From Lolium rigidum (lineage: Eukaryota; Streptophyta; Magnoliopsida; Poales; Poaceae), in the NCBI RefSeq assembly GCF_022539505.1, contig NC_061513.1:175800017-175864016 (forward strand): 64,000 nt of DNA, in the 5' to 3' direction. The notes below the pieces were generated by a model. That model ran no database searches, was not told the DNA's origin, and saw only the letters and a list, made by a program, of their open reading frames with translations. Made by a program: the position numbers and the translations under genes. Positions 23,588 through 36,362 of this stretch are shown in pieces (position 1 is the stretch's first letter; the number at the start of each line of letters is the position of its first letter).

Positions 23588-26500
23588 TGACGAGGCGGTT
23601 CCTCGGCAATGCCCACCATGAGGGGCTTGGGTTTTTAGAGAAAGGCGACGATGAAAGTTCCGGGAGCGAGGCGGTACACGACGTACCCAGGTTCACGTCC
23701 CCGCGGTGGAGGATCGCTACGTCCTGCTAGCAATCCACTATATGAATATGTATGTACAGGGGGCCGCCATAGGCGGAGTTGTTGGATCTAGTCTAGTTCT
23801 AGTTCGCGGGTTGCGATGTCTAGGCGAGTCGCCTCTATGATGTATGTTTCTGATTGTGCGTGTCACTAAGGGGTGCCCCTGCCTGGCTTTATATATCAGC
23901 CAAGCTAGGGTTTACAAGAGTCCTAGTAGGATTCATATTGGAGTCTTCTTTCCTTGTAGTCCAAGTTGATGCGCGTGCAGGTCCAGCTCGTCGAGTCCTT
24001 GCACTGGTCCAGCTTCATAGTTTGCACCGGGTATGGCAATGTCGAGTAACCGAAGGGTTATGCCCACGTCAGTAGCCCCCGAGTGTCTGGCCGAAGTGAA
24101 AGCTTCGGGCAGAGACTAAAGTTGTCTTCACCGAATGTCTTGATCATCTGCTGAATCTTGTGCTTGATGTAGGGTCGAAGTTGCTTTCTGTCGGGTGCGC
24201 GAAGCGCTCCCGATGGGAGTAGCCCTCGAGTCTATGGGCGGGTGCTTCCAGCCACGCATAGACTCAAGTTGTACTACTCGAAGATCTTGATTGTTGATGC
24301 CGACGTCTTCAACTTTATTCTTCTTTGTTGGCGAGGTTGCCATATATTTTTTTTATCGGGTGCGCAACTAGCGCTCCCGATGGGAGTAGCCCCCGAGCCT
24401 GTAGATAAATATGAAATAGTTATGTATAGGGTGTAAAAAATGCTAAGTCAAACACCGTAGACTTTTTCAAGTTCCGAGAACTTGATGCCAATGACTCTGG
24501 TGATGCCATAGATAGAGGAGTTGATGATTCAGATGATATCCCAGAGGAGCCAATGATTGAGATGATGGCCCTGAGGAGACGATGATTCAGATGATGGCCC
24601 TGAGGAGACGATGATTCAGATGATGGCCCTGAGGAGCCGATGATTTAGATGATGGCCCTGAGGAGCCGATGATTGGGGTGATGGCCCAGAGGAGCCGATG
24701 ATTTTATCGGGTGCGCATCCAGCGCTCCCGATGGAAGTAGCCCCCGAGTTTGGGCACTGATGCTTGCAACCGTGAGTAGACTCAAGTCGAGCAACCCGAT
24801 GTTTACAGTTTTCTTCGAGTGCCGTTGACACATTGTTGTTTATTTCAAGGGGCAAAACGCACCTTGAGCATCGTTCATGCCATTGTTTGTAAATTATTTG
24901 GTAGGTACATGTATATGCACTTTTACCATGTCAATGCCGTTGGCAAATTTTGAAGGAGCAAATCTTAATTTCCCGTTTAAGCGTATGTGTATTCGTTGGT
25001 CAGCAAATTGTTTGAGTGATCAGCTCGTGTTGCGGTTCTTGCTAAACCCGTTGTATGTGCAACTTTGCTTTCAACCGATGCATGTCTTGACCGTGGGTCG
25101 TTTTTGTACGTGTTTCATGATCCTTGCTATCTGCGGCACTCTTTGAGGCATCTATAGCAAAGGAAAAGAGCAAGGTCCCCGTTGCTTCATAATCCTTGCT
25201 ACTTGCGGCACTCTTTGAGGCATCTATAGCAAAGGAAAAGAGCAAGGTCTTCATTGCTTCATGATCCTTGCTATTTGCGGCACTCTTTGAGGCATCTATA
25301 GCAAAGGAAAAGAGCAAGGTCTTCGTTGCTTCATGATCCTTGCTATTTGCGGCACTCTTTGAGGCATCTATAGCAAAGGAAAAGAGCAATGTCCCCGTTG
25401 ATTTTGCATCATAGCACTCGTAGTTTCAGAGGCTTTTTTATAGTGCAATCTCTGGGCGTATTTTCCATCGCACCGATGTTCGTTGAAATATACGAACAAG
25501 GTTCCTGACGATGTAATTCGGGTGTCCCGAATTACTGCAATTCTTCAAAACTTGAGTCTTCATATCTTCTTAGGTTCCAGCGAACCGGCGCTCCCGATGG
25601 GAGTAATAGTCTTCATATCTTCTTAGGTTCCAGCGAACCGGCGCTCCGATGGGAGTAATAGCTCATATCTTCTAGGTTCCGAAGCCCCGATGGGAGTAAT
25701 AGTGTTCAAATCTTTTTGAATTCCAATGAACCAGCGCTCCGGATGGGAGTAACCGCAATAGCTCGAAGATATTCCAAAAGCCCCCGAGTAATTCCAGCGC
25801 TCCCGATGGGAACGCATCGGGTCGATATTAAATAAGATGATATCCATTGAATATTCCAGATGATGAATCCACCAATCCGAGAGTGCATCGGGAGAAGGTA
25901 TATCCAGAGCCGAAGAAGACAAGTCCATCGAGTAATCATAGATGATGGAGAAAATAAATCCACTGGTTCGGGGAAAATAAATCCACCGAGTAATCGAGAG
26001 TACTCGGAGGTAACGATGTAATGGCGCCTCCCCAATCATCGGGTGTGGCGAAAGAAAGAGGAACACTTAGTTCTGCAGGCGCAGTCGAAATAGTTGCACG
26101 GCCAAAAATAGTCCATGCGGCGGGCGCAGTCGAAATAATTGCGCCATCCGAGATAATTCACGCGGCGGGCGCAACCGAAATAATCCCGCCCTCCAAGATA
26201 ATTCATGCCGGCGGGCGCAGCCGAAATAATTCCGCGGCCAGAGATAGTCCATGCGGCAGGCGCAGCCGCAATAATTCCGCAGCAAGAGATAGTCCACGCG
26301 GCGCCTAGCGGACGTGGCCGATGAAGAGGACGCGGTTGACATAGCTGATCCGCTGCGGGTGAGCATCCGAATATATCGGGTCCGTAAAGTCGGGTCCGCG
26401 GCAGGCGAGCCCCCAAGTAAGAAAAGTGCGCGATGGCGGGCGCGGTCAGCCGAGCAGGGCAATCGACGAGCGAGCTTCCGAGCGTGGCGACTATGCGCGG

Positions 26501-27541
26501 TGAAGCTGTCGAAGCTTGTTCCGATCTGCAGTCATATTACAGCGCAAAAACTGTGCACAAATAATAGTACGAGCCAAAATACATTTGACGAAATATAATT
26601 TTGTAAGTAATAATTAATTGAAAGTATAGCACCTGATATTTTTGTATCGGACGGAGAGTTTGCGATGAAGCACGGCGCAGATGAAGTGGAGCGGCGTTTG
26701 GTCGGAAGAAGTCCACGGAGCAGATGAACGATATAGGTTTCTGATCAACCAAGACAAGGTCACGTGGTTTTTCTCCACGAGTTGATTAACGTGAATCCCC
26801 TCAGTCGATGTATGCTTGGCTGTAACCTTTTTTTTGCCGGTCCTTGCCAGAGAATCCACGCGAGTACAAGCGGGACTGCCGACACAGTTTTGTTGTCGTA
26901 GATCGGATACAGCGGCGCCACTTTTCGACGTAGATCGGATGCACTGCTGCCGCTTTGTTGAAGATGATCGGCATACACGTTGTTGACGATGATGAACTTT
27001 GACGGATCCCGCCCAGATGACAAAATCCAGCGTCGCGCTTCCCACAGGCGGCGCCAATTGACGAGGCGGTTCCTCGGCAATGCCCACCATGAGGGGCTTG
27101 GGTTTTAGAGAAAGGCGACGATGGAAGTTCTGGGAGCGAGGCGGTACACGACGTACCCAGGTTCACGTCCCTGCGGTGGAGGATCGCTACGTCCTGCTAG
27201 CAATCCACTATATGAATATGTATGTATAGGGGGCCGCCATAGGCGGAGTTGTTGGATCTAGTCTAGTTCTAGTTCGCGGGTTGCGATGTCTAGGCGAGTC
27301 GCCTCTATGATGTATGTTTCTGATTGTGCTTGTCCCTAAGGGGTGCCCCTGGCTGGCTTTATATATCAGCCAAGCTAGGGTTTACAAGAGTCCTAGTAGG
27401 ATTCATATTGGAGTCTTCTTTCCTTGTAGTCCAAGTTGAGGCGCGTGCAGGTCCAGCTCGTCGAGTCCTTGCACTGGTCCAGCTTCATAGTTTGCACCGG
27501 GTATGGCAATGTTGAGTACCCGAAGGGTTATGCCCACGTCA
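23588..27541 (-). mobile_element. Non-autonomous LTR retrotransposon, 4 kb, 0.48 kb LTRs
   Basis: LTRs at 23588-24071 and 27059-27541 differ at only a few sites. The target duplication is GTGAC (23583-23587 and 27542-27546). On the minus strand the LTR runs TGACGTGGGCATAACCC...ACCGCCTCGTCA. The primer site ATTGGCGCCGCCTGTGGGAA lies at 27039-27058, and a polypurine tract ACTCGGGGGCTAC abuts the other LTR at 24072. The roughly 3 kb internal region has no gag or pol motif and is built largely of tandem repeats. The near-identical LTRs mark it as young. Confidence 0.85.
24072..27058 (-). repeat. Repeat-rich internal region of the 4 kb element
   Basis: Four repeat systems are visible. Units of GATGATGGCCCTGAGGAG lie at about 24535-24705. 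A unit of about 75 bp around GAGGCATCTATAGCAAAGGA recurs four times at about 25120-25400. The motif GCGCTCCCGATGGGAGTA recurs about eight times between 24200 and 25810, often preceding AGCCCCCGAG. Units around GGCGCAGCCGAAATAATTCC lie at about 26075-26300. No conserved domain is present. Confidence 0.75.
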
Positions 27542-27546
27542 GTGAC

Positions 27547-28560
27547 ATGCTATCATAATTTTGATCAATACTATTGTAAAGCATATGAGATGAATGCAGC
27601 GATTCGAAGCAATGATAAAGACAATGAGTAAACAATTGAATCATATAGCAAAGACTTTTCATGAATAGTACTTTCAAGACAAGCATCAATAAGACTTGCA
27701 TAAGAGTTAACTCATAAAGCAATAGATTCTTAGTCGAAAGCTTTGAAGCAACACAAAGGAAGATATAAGTTTCAGCAGTTGCTTTCAACTTCAACATGTA
27801 TATCTCATGGATAATTGTCAACACAAAGTAATATAACAAGTGCAATAGGTAAACATGTAAGAATCAATGCACACAGTTCATACAAGTGTTTGCTTCTAAG
27901 ATAGAAAGAATGGGTAAACTGACTCAACAATAAAATAGAAGAATGGTCCTTCGCAGAGGGAAGCATGGATTACTATTTTTGTGCTAGAGCTTTTCATTTT
28001 GAAAACATAGAAACAATTTTGTCAACGGTAGTAATAAATCATATGTGTTATGTATAAGACATCTTATAAGTTGCAAGCCTCATGCATAGTATACCAATAG
28101 TGCCCGCACCTTGTCCTAATTAGCTTGGATTAACACGGATTATCATTGCATAACATATGTTTCAACCAAGTGTCACAAAAGGGTACCTCTATGCCGCCTG
28201 TACAAAGGTCTAAGGAGAATGATCGCATTTGATTTCTCGTTTTTGATTATTCTCAACTTAGACATCCATACCGGGACAACATAGACAACAGATAATGGAC
28301 TCCTCTTTAATGCATAAGCATTCAACAACAGATAATATTCTCATAAGAGATTGAGGATTAATTGTCCAAACTGAAACTTCCACCATGGATAATGGCTTTA
28401 GTTAGCGGCCCAATGTTCTTCTCTAACACTATGCATACTCAAACCATTTGATCATGATAAATCACCCTTACTTCAGACAAGACGAACATGCATAGCAACT
28501 CACATGATATTAAACAAAGGTGAAATAGTTGATGGCGTCCCCAGAAACATGGTTACCGCT
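27547..28560 (-). mobile_element. Internal region of the second Gypsy copy (right piece)
   Basis: Continues the sequence interrupted at 23587. It aligns by eye to 31450-32460, 39310-40320 and, reversed, 48060-49130, the non-coding 3' part of related Gypsy elements. It is cut at 28560 by another LTR inserted after GGTTACCGCT. Confidence 0.65.
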
Positions 28561-29797
28561 TGATGCGCGTAGTTGACACGTCCGTTGGGAACCCCAAGAG
28601 GAAGGTGTGATGCGCACAGCAGCAAGTTTTCCCTCAGTAAGAAACCAAGGTTATCGAACCAGTAGGAGCCAAGAAGCACGTTGAAGGTTGTTGGTGGCGA
28701 AGTGTAGTGCGGCGCAACACCAGGGATTCCGGCGCCAACGTGGAACCTGCACAACACAATCACAGAACTTTGCCCCAACGTAACGGTGAGGTTGTCAATC
28801 TCACCGGCTTGTTGTAAACAAAGGATTAGATGTATAGTGTGGAAGATGATGATTGTTTGCGAAGAACAAGTAAAGAACAATTGCGGTAGATTGTATTTCA
28901 GATGTAAAGAATAGGACCGGGGTCCACAGTTCACTAGTGGTGTCTCTCCCATAAGATAAGCATATGTTGGGTGAACAAATTACAGTTGGGCAATTGACAA
29001 ATAAAGAAGGCATAACAATGCACATACATATATCATGATGAGTAATATGAGATTTAATCAGGGCATTACGACAAAGTACATAGATCGCTATCCAGCATGC
29101 ATCTATGCATAAAAAGTCCACCTTCAGGTTATCATCCGAACCCCTTCCAGTATTAAGTTGCAAACAACAGACAATTGCATTAAGTATGGTGCGTAATGTA
29201 ATCAACACAAATATCCTTAGACAAAGCATCGATGTTTTATCCCTAGTGGCAACAACACATCCACAACCTTAGAACTTTCTGTCATTGTCCCAGATTTAAT
29301 GGAGGCATGAACCCACTAGCGAGCATAAATACCCCCTCTTGGAGTCACAAGTATCAACTTGGCCAGAGCCTCTACTAGCAATGGAGAGCATGCAAGAACA
29401 TAAATAACATATATGATAGATTGATAATCAACTTGACATAGTATTCAATATTCATCGGATCCCAACAAACACAACATGAAGAATTACAGATAGATGATCT
29501 TGATCATGATAGGCAGCTCACAAGATCTAACATGATAGCACAATGAGGAGAAGACAACCATCTAGCTACTGCTATGGACCCATAGTCCAGGGGTGGACTA
29601 CTCACACATCGATTCGGAGGTGATCATGGCGATGAAGAGACCCCCGGGAGATGATTCCCCTCTCCGGCAGGGTGCCGGAGGCGATCTCCTGAATCCACCG
29701 AGATGGGATTGGCGGCGGCGGCGTCTCTCGAAGGTTTTCCGTATCGTGGCTCTCGGTACTGGGGGTTTCGCGACGAAGGCTTTAAGTAGGCGGAAGG
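28561..29797 (-). repeat. Partial Gypsy LTR, interrupted
   Basis: Starts TGATGCGCGTAGTTGACACG. It is collinear with the LTR at 29798-31402 up to AAGTAGGCGGAAGG, where that second LTR begins. Its remaining roughly 0.4 kb should lie beyond the nested element and is not in the window before the gap. Confidence 0.75.
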
Positions 29798-31402
29798 TGA
29801 TGCGTGTAGTTGACACGTCCGTTGGGAACCCCAAGAGGAAGGTGTGATGCGCACAGCGGCAAGTTTCCCTCAGTAAGAAACCAAGGTTTAATCGAACCAG
29901 TAGGAGTCAAGAAGCACGTTGAAGGTTGATGGCGGCGGGATGTAGTGCGGCGCAACACCGGAGATTCCGGCGCCAACGTGGAACCTGCACAACACAACCA
30001 AAGTACTTTGCCCCAACGAAACAGGTGAGGTTGTCAATCTCACCGGCTTGCTGTAACAAAGGATTAACCGTATTGTGTGGAAGATGATTGTTTGCGAGAA
30101 AACGATAAAGAACAAGTATTGCGAGCAGATTTGTATTTCGAGTATAAAAGAATGGACCGGGGTCCACAGTTCACTAGAGGTGTCTCTCCCATAAGATAAA
30201 AGCATGTTGGGTGAACAAATTACGGTCGGGCAATTGACAAATAGAGAGGGCATAACAATGCACATACATGTCATGATAAATATAGTGAGATTTAATTGGG
30301 CATTACGACAAAGTACATAGACCGCCATCCGAGCATGCATCTATGCCTAAAAAGTCCACCTTCAGAGTTATCATCCGAACCCCTTCCAGTATTAAGTTGC
30401 AAAACAACAGACAATTGCATTAAGTATGGTGCGTAATGTAATCAATAATAACATCCTTAGACATAGCATCAATGTTTTATCCCTAGTGGCAACAGCACAT
30501 CCATAACCTTAGAGGTTTTTGTCACTCCCCCAGATTCACGGAGACATGAACCCACTATCGGGCATAAATACTCCCTCTTGGAGTTAAGAGCGAAAACTTG
30601 GCCAGAGCCTCTACTAATAACGGAGAGCATGCAAGATCTTAAACAACACATAGGTAATAACTTGATAATTAACATAACATAGTATTCTCTATCCATCGGA
30701 TCCCGACAAACACAACATATAGTATTACAGATAGATGATCTTGATCATGTTAGGAAGCTCACAAGATCCAACAATGAAGCACAATGAGGAGAAGACAACC
30801 ATCTAGCTACTTCTATGGACCCATAGTCCAGGGGTGAACTACTCACTCATCTCTCCGGAGGCGACCATGGCGGTGAAGAGTCCTCCGGGAGATGAATCCC
30901 CTCTCCGGCGGGGGTGCCGGAGGAGATCTCCGAGAATCCCCCGAGATGGGATTGGCGGCGGCGGCGTCTCGGTAAGGTTTTCCGTATCGTGGCTCTCGGT
31001 ACCGGGGGTTTCGCGACGGAGGCTATTTGTAGGCGGAAGGGCAGGTAAAGAGGCGGCACGAGGGGCCCGGACGACGGGCCGGCGCGGCCGGGGCACTAGG
31101 CCGCGCCGCCTCGGTGTCCGGCCACCTCGTGGCCCCACTTCGACTCTCCTTCGGTCTTCCGGAAGCTTCGTGGCAAAATAGGACCCCGGGCGTTGATTTC
31201 GTCCAATTTCGAGAATATTTCGTTACTAGGATTTCGAAACCAAAAACGAGCGAGAAAACATCAAGCGGCTCTTCGGCATCTTGTTAATAGGTTAGTTCCG
31301 GAAAATGCACGAATATGACATAAAGTGTGCATAAAACATGTAGATATCATCAATAATGTGGCATGGAACATAAGAAATTATCGATACGTCGGAGACGTAT
31401 CA
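29798..31402 (-). repeat. 3' LTR of gag-protease Gypsy element
   Basis: A 1605 bp LTR. On the minus strand it runs from TGATACGTCTCCGACGTATC at 31402 to TTGACACGTCCGT...ATCA near 29798. A polypurine tract AAGCTTGGGGATGC lies at 31403-31416, and a TATA-like CCTACAAATAGCC at 31023-31035. It is inserted into the older LTR at 28561-29797. Confidence 0.85.
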
Positions 31403-34400
31403 GCATCCCCAAGCTTAGTTCTGCTCGTCCCGAGCGGAGTAAAACGATAACAAAGATAATTTCCGAAGTGACATGCCATCATAACCTTGATCATACTATT
31501 TGTAAACATATGTAATGAATGCAGCGATCAAAACAATGGTAATGACATGAGTAAACAAGTGAATCATAAAGCAAAGACTTTTCATGAATAGTACTTCAAG
31601 ACAAGCATCAATAAGTCTTGCATAAGAGTTAACTCATAAAGCAATAAATCAAAGTAAAGGTATTGAAGCAACACAAAGGAAGATTAAGTTTCAGCGGTTG
31701 CTTTCAACTTGTAACATGTATATCTCATGGATAATTGTCAACATAGAGTAATATAACAAGTGCAATATGCAAGTATGTAGGAATCAATGCATTGTTCACA
31801 CAAGTGTTTGCTTCTTGAGGTGGAGAGAGATAGGTGAACTGACTCAACATAAAAGTAAAAAGAATGGTCCTTCAAAGAGGAAAGCATCGATTGCTATATT
31901 TGTGCTAGAGCTTTTATTTTGAAAACATGAAACAATTTTGTCAACGGTAGTAATAAAGCATATGAGTTATGTAAATTATATCTTACAAGTTGCAAGCCTC
32001 ATGCATAGTATACTAATAGTGCCCGCACCTTGTCCTAATTAGCTTGGACTAACGGATCATCGCAATACACATGTTTTAACCAAGTGTCACAATGGGGTAC
32101 CTCCATGCCGCCTGTACAAAGGTCTAAGGAGAAAGCTCGCATTTTGGATTTCTCGCTTTTGATTATTCTCAACTTAGACATCCATACCGGGACAACATGG
32201 ACAACGGATAATGGACTCCTCTTTAATGCATAAGCATGTGGCAACAATTATTATTCTCATATGAGATTGAGGATATATGTCCAAAACTGAAACTTCCACC
32301 ATGAATCATGGCTTTAGTTAGCGGCCCAATGTTCTTCTCTAACAATATGCATGCTCCAACCATTAAGGTGGTAGATCTCTCTTACTTTAGACAAGACGGA
32401 CATGCATAGCAACTCACATGATATTCAACAAAGAATAGTTGATGGCGTCCCCAGAAACATGGTTATCGCACAACAAGCAACTTAATAAGAGATAAAGTGC
32501 ATAAGTACATATTCAATACCACAATAGTTTTTAAGCTATTTGTCCCATGAGCTATATATTGTAAAGGCGAATGATGGAATTTTAAAGGTAGCACTCAAGC
32601 AATTTACTTTGGAATGGCGGAGAAATACCATGTAGTAGGTAGGTATGGTGGACACAAATGGCATAGTGGTTGGCTCAAGGATTTTGGATGCATGAGAAGT
32701 ATTCCCTCTCGATACAAGGTTTAGGCTAGCAAGGTTATTTGAAACAAACACAAGGATGAACGGTGCAGCAAAACTCACATAAAAGACATATTGTAAACAT
32801 TATAAGACTCTACACCGTCTTCCTTGTTGTTCAAAACTCAATACTAGAAATTATCTAGACTTTAGAGAAACCAAATATGCAAACCAAATTAGCAAGCTCT
32901 AGGTGTTTCTTCATTAATGGGTGCAAAGTATATGATGCAAGAGCTTAAACATGAGCACAACAATTGCCAAGTATCAAATTATTCAAGACATTTTAGAATT
33001 ACTACATGTAGCATTTTCCAATTCCAACCATATAACAATTTAACGAAGAAGAAACTTCGCCATGAATACTATGAGTAAAGCCTAAGGACATACTTGTCCA
33101 TATGCTACAGCGGAGCGTGTCTCTCTCCCATACGGTGAATGCTAGGATCCATTTTATTCAAACAAAACAAAAAAACAAAAACAAACCGACGCTCCAAGCA
33201 AAGTACATAAGATGTGACGGAATAAAAATATAGTTTCGGGGAGGAACACTGATAATGTTGTCGATGAAGAAGGGGATGCCTTGGGCATCCCCAAGCTTAG
33301 ACGCTTACGTCTTCTTAGAATATGCGGGGGTGAACCACGGGGCATCCCCAAGCTTAGAGCTTTCACTCTCCTTGATCATATTGTATCATACTCCTCTCTT
33401 GATCCTTGAAAACTTCCTCCACACCAAACTCGAAACAACTCATTAGAGGGTTAGTGCACAATAAAAATTAACATGTTCAGAGGTGACACAATCATTCTTA
33501 ACACTTCTGGACATTGCATAAAGCTACTGGACATTAATGGATCAAAGAAATTCATCCAACATAGCAAAAGAGGCAATGTGAAATAAAAGGCAGAATCTAT
33601 CAAAACAGAACAGTCCGTAAAGATGGATTTTATTGAGGCACCAGACTTGCTCAAATGAAAATTCCCAAATTGAATGAAAGTTGCGTACATATCTGAGGAT
33701 CACGCACGTAAATTGGCTTAATTTTCCGAGCTACCTACGGAGAAGCAGGTCGAAATTCGTGACAGACAAAGAAATGCTGTTTCTGCGCGAGTAATCCAAA
33801 TCTAGTATTCACTTTACTATCAAAGACTTTACTTGGCACAACAAAACACAAAACTAAGATAAGGAGAGGTTGCTACAGTAGTAAACAACTTCCAAGACTC
33901 AAATATAAAACAAAAATACTGTAGTAAAAACATGGGTTGTCTCCCATAAGCGCTTTTCTTTAACGCCTTTCGGCTAGGCGCGAAAGTGTAAATCAAGTAA
34001 CATCAAGAGATGAAGCATCAACATCATAATTTGTTCTAATAATAGAATCATAAGGTAACTTCATTCTCTTTCTAGGGAAGTGTTCCATACCTTTCTTGAG
34101 AGGAAATTGATATTTAATATTACCTTCCTTCATATCAATAGTAGCACCAACGGTTCGAAGAAAAGGTCTTCCCAATATAATGGGGCAAGATGCATTGCAT
34201 TCAATATCCAAGACAACAAAATCAACGGGGACAAGGTTATTGTTAACCATAATATGAACATTATCAACTCTCCCCAAAGGTTTCTTTTTAGCATTATCAG
34301 CGAGATTAACATCCAAATAACAGTTTTTCAATGGTGGCAAGTCAAGCATATCATAGACTTTCTTAGGCATAACGGAAATACTTGCACCAAGATCACATAA

Positions 34401-36362
34401 AGCATTACAATCAAAATCATTGACCCTCATTTTAATGATGGGCTCCCAACCATCCTCTAGCTTTCTAGGAATAGAAGTTTCAAGTTTTAGTTTCTCTTCT
34501 CTAGCTTTTATGAGAGCATTTGTAATATGTTTTGTGAAAGCCAAGTTTACAGCGCTAGCATTGGGACTCTTAGCAAGTTTTTGTAAGAACTTTATAACTT
34601 CAGAGATGTGGCAATCATCAAAATCTAAATCATTACAATCTAAAGCAATGGGATTATCATCCCCAAGGTTGGAAAAAATTTCAGCGGTTTTATCACGAGC
34701 GGTTTCAGTGGTTTTAGCGGTTTCAGGTAATTTTGCGCGCTTTGCACTAGGAGTAGAAACATTGCCAACACCAATTATTTTACCATTAATAGTAGGAGGT
34801 GCAGCAACATGTGAAGCATTAGCATTGCTAGTGGTGGTAATAGTCCAAACTTTAGCTACATTATTCTCTTTAGCTAGTTTTTCATTTTCTTCTCTATCCC
34901 ACCTAGCACGCAATTCAGCCATTAATCTTATATTCTCATTAATTCTAACTTGGATGGCATTTGCTGTAGTAACAATTTTATTTTCAATATCCCTATTAGG
35001 CATAACTTTCGATTTCAAAAGATCAACATCGGAGGCAAGACTATCAACCTTAGAAGCGAGAATATCAATTTTATTGAGCTTTTCCTCAACGAGATTTGTT
35101 AAAGGCAGTTTGTGTACTAATAAATTCTTTAAGCATAGCTTCAAGTCCAGGGGGTGTGTTCCTATTATTGTTGTAAGAATTCCCATAAGAATTAGCATAA
35201 CCGTTACCATTATTATAAGGATATGGCCTATAGTTATTACTAGAATTGTTCCGATAAGCATTGTTGTTGAAATTATTATTTTTAATGAAGTTTACATCAA
35301 CATGTTCTTCTTGGGCAACCAATGAAGCTAACGGAACATTATTAGGATCAACATTAGTCCTATCATTCACAAGCATAGACATAATAGCATCAATCTTATC
35401 ATTCAAGGAAGAGGATTCTTCATCAAATTTACCTTCTTACCTTGTGGAGCTCTTTCCGTGTGCCATTCAGAGTAATTAATCATCATATTATCAAGGAGCT
35501 TTGTTGCTGTCACCAAGAGTGATGGACATAAAGGTACCTCCAGCGAGCTGAATCCAATAAATTCCGCAAAGAAAAATTTAGTCCTGCATAGAAGGTTTGG
35601 ATGATCATCCAAGTAGTCGGTCCATGGGTTGGGCAATTTTTAACCAAAGATTTCATTCTTTCCCAAGCTTGAGCAACATGTTCATTATCCAATTGTTTAA
35701 AATTCATTATGCTACTTCTCAAAGATATAATTTTAGCGGGGGATAATATCTACCAATAAAAGCATCCTTGCATTTAGTCCATGAATCAATACTATTCTTA
35801 GGCAGAGATAGCAACCAATCTTTAGCTCTTCCTCTTAATGAGAAAGGAAACAATTTCAATTTAATAATATCACCATCTACATCTTTATACTTTTGCATTT
35901 CACATAGTTCAACAAAATTATTGAGATGGGCAGCGACATCATCGGAACTAACACCGAGAAAATTGCTCTCGCATAACAAGATTCGATAAAGCGGGTTTAA
36001 TTTCAAAGAATTCTCTTGTAGTAGCGAGTGGAGCAATAGGTGTGCATAGAAAATCATTATTATTTGTGGTTGTGAAGTCACACAACTTAGTATTTTCAGG
36101 GGTGGCCATTTTAGCAGTAGTAAATAAAGCAAACTAAATAAAATAAATGCAAGTAAACTAATTTTTTTGTATTTTTGATATAGAGTGCAAGACAGTAAAT
36201 AAAGTAAAGCTAGTGACTAATTTTTTTGTGTTTTGATATAATGCAGCAAACAAAGTAGTAAATAAAATAAAGCAAGACAAAAACAAAGTAAAGAGATTGG
36301 GAAGTGGAGACTCCCCTTGCAGCGTGTCTTGATCTCCCCGACAACGGCGCCAGAAATTAGCT
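31403..36362 (-). mobile_element. Internal region of gag-protease Gypsy element
   Basis: About 5 kb between the LTRs. On the minus strand: tRNA-Asp-type primer site (TGGCGCCGTTGTCGGGGA, about 36334-36353), gag and protease (36132 to 33993), then about 2.6 kb non-coding to the polypurine tract. RT, RNase H and integrase are absent. The non-coding part holds a 10-11 bp inverted repeat GGGGATGCC...GGCATCCCC (33272-33292) next to extra polypurine-tract-like copies. Confidence 0.8.
33993..36132 (-). pseudogene. Degenerate gag-protease gene of Gypsy element
   Basis: On the minus strand the gag core lies in the frame 36132-35719, with KLKLFPFSLRGRAKDWLLSL and FIGRYYPP (Retrotrans_gag type). The gene continues in other frames with CPTHGPTTWMIIQTFYAGLN (35722-35510), an Asn/Tyr-rich segment with YRPYPYNNGNGYANSYG (35406-35086), and the frame ending at 33993. 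The last part carries a retropepsin: active-site CDLGASISVMPKKVYD, flap-proximal region, and PIILGRPFL. At least three frame changes (near 35720, 35400 and 35095) break the gene. The frame ends NYDVDASSLDVT with no RT following, so this family kept only gag and protease. Confidence 0.75.

Noticed and set aside
25120..25400. Regular about 75 bp repeats that could be mistaken for a CRISPR-like array.
   Set aside because: Units are contiguous tandem repeats with no unique spacers, inside a plant retrotransposon; the minisatellite at 6606-6967 was rejected on the same ground.
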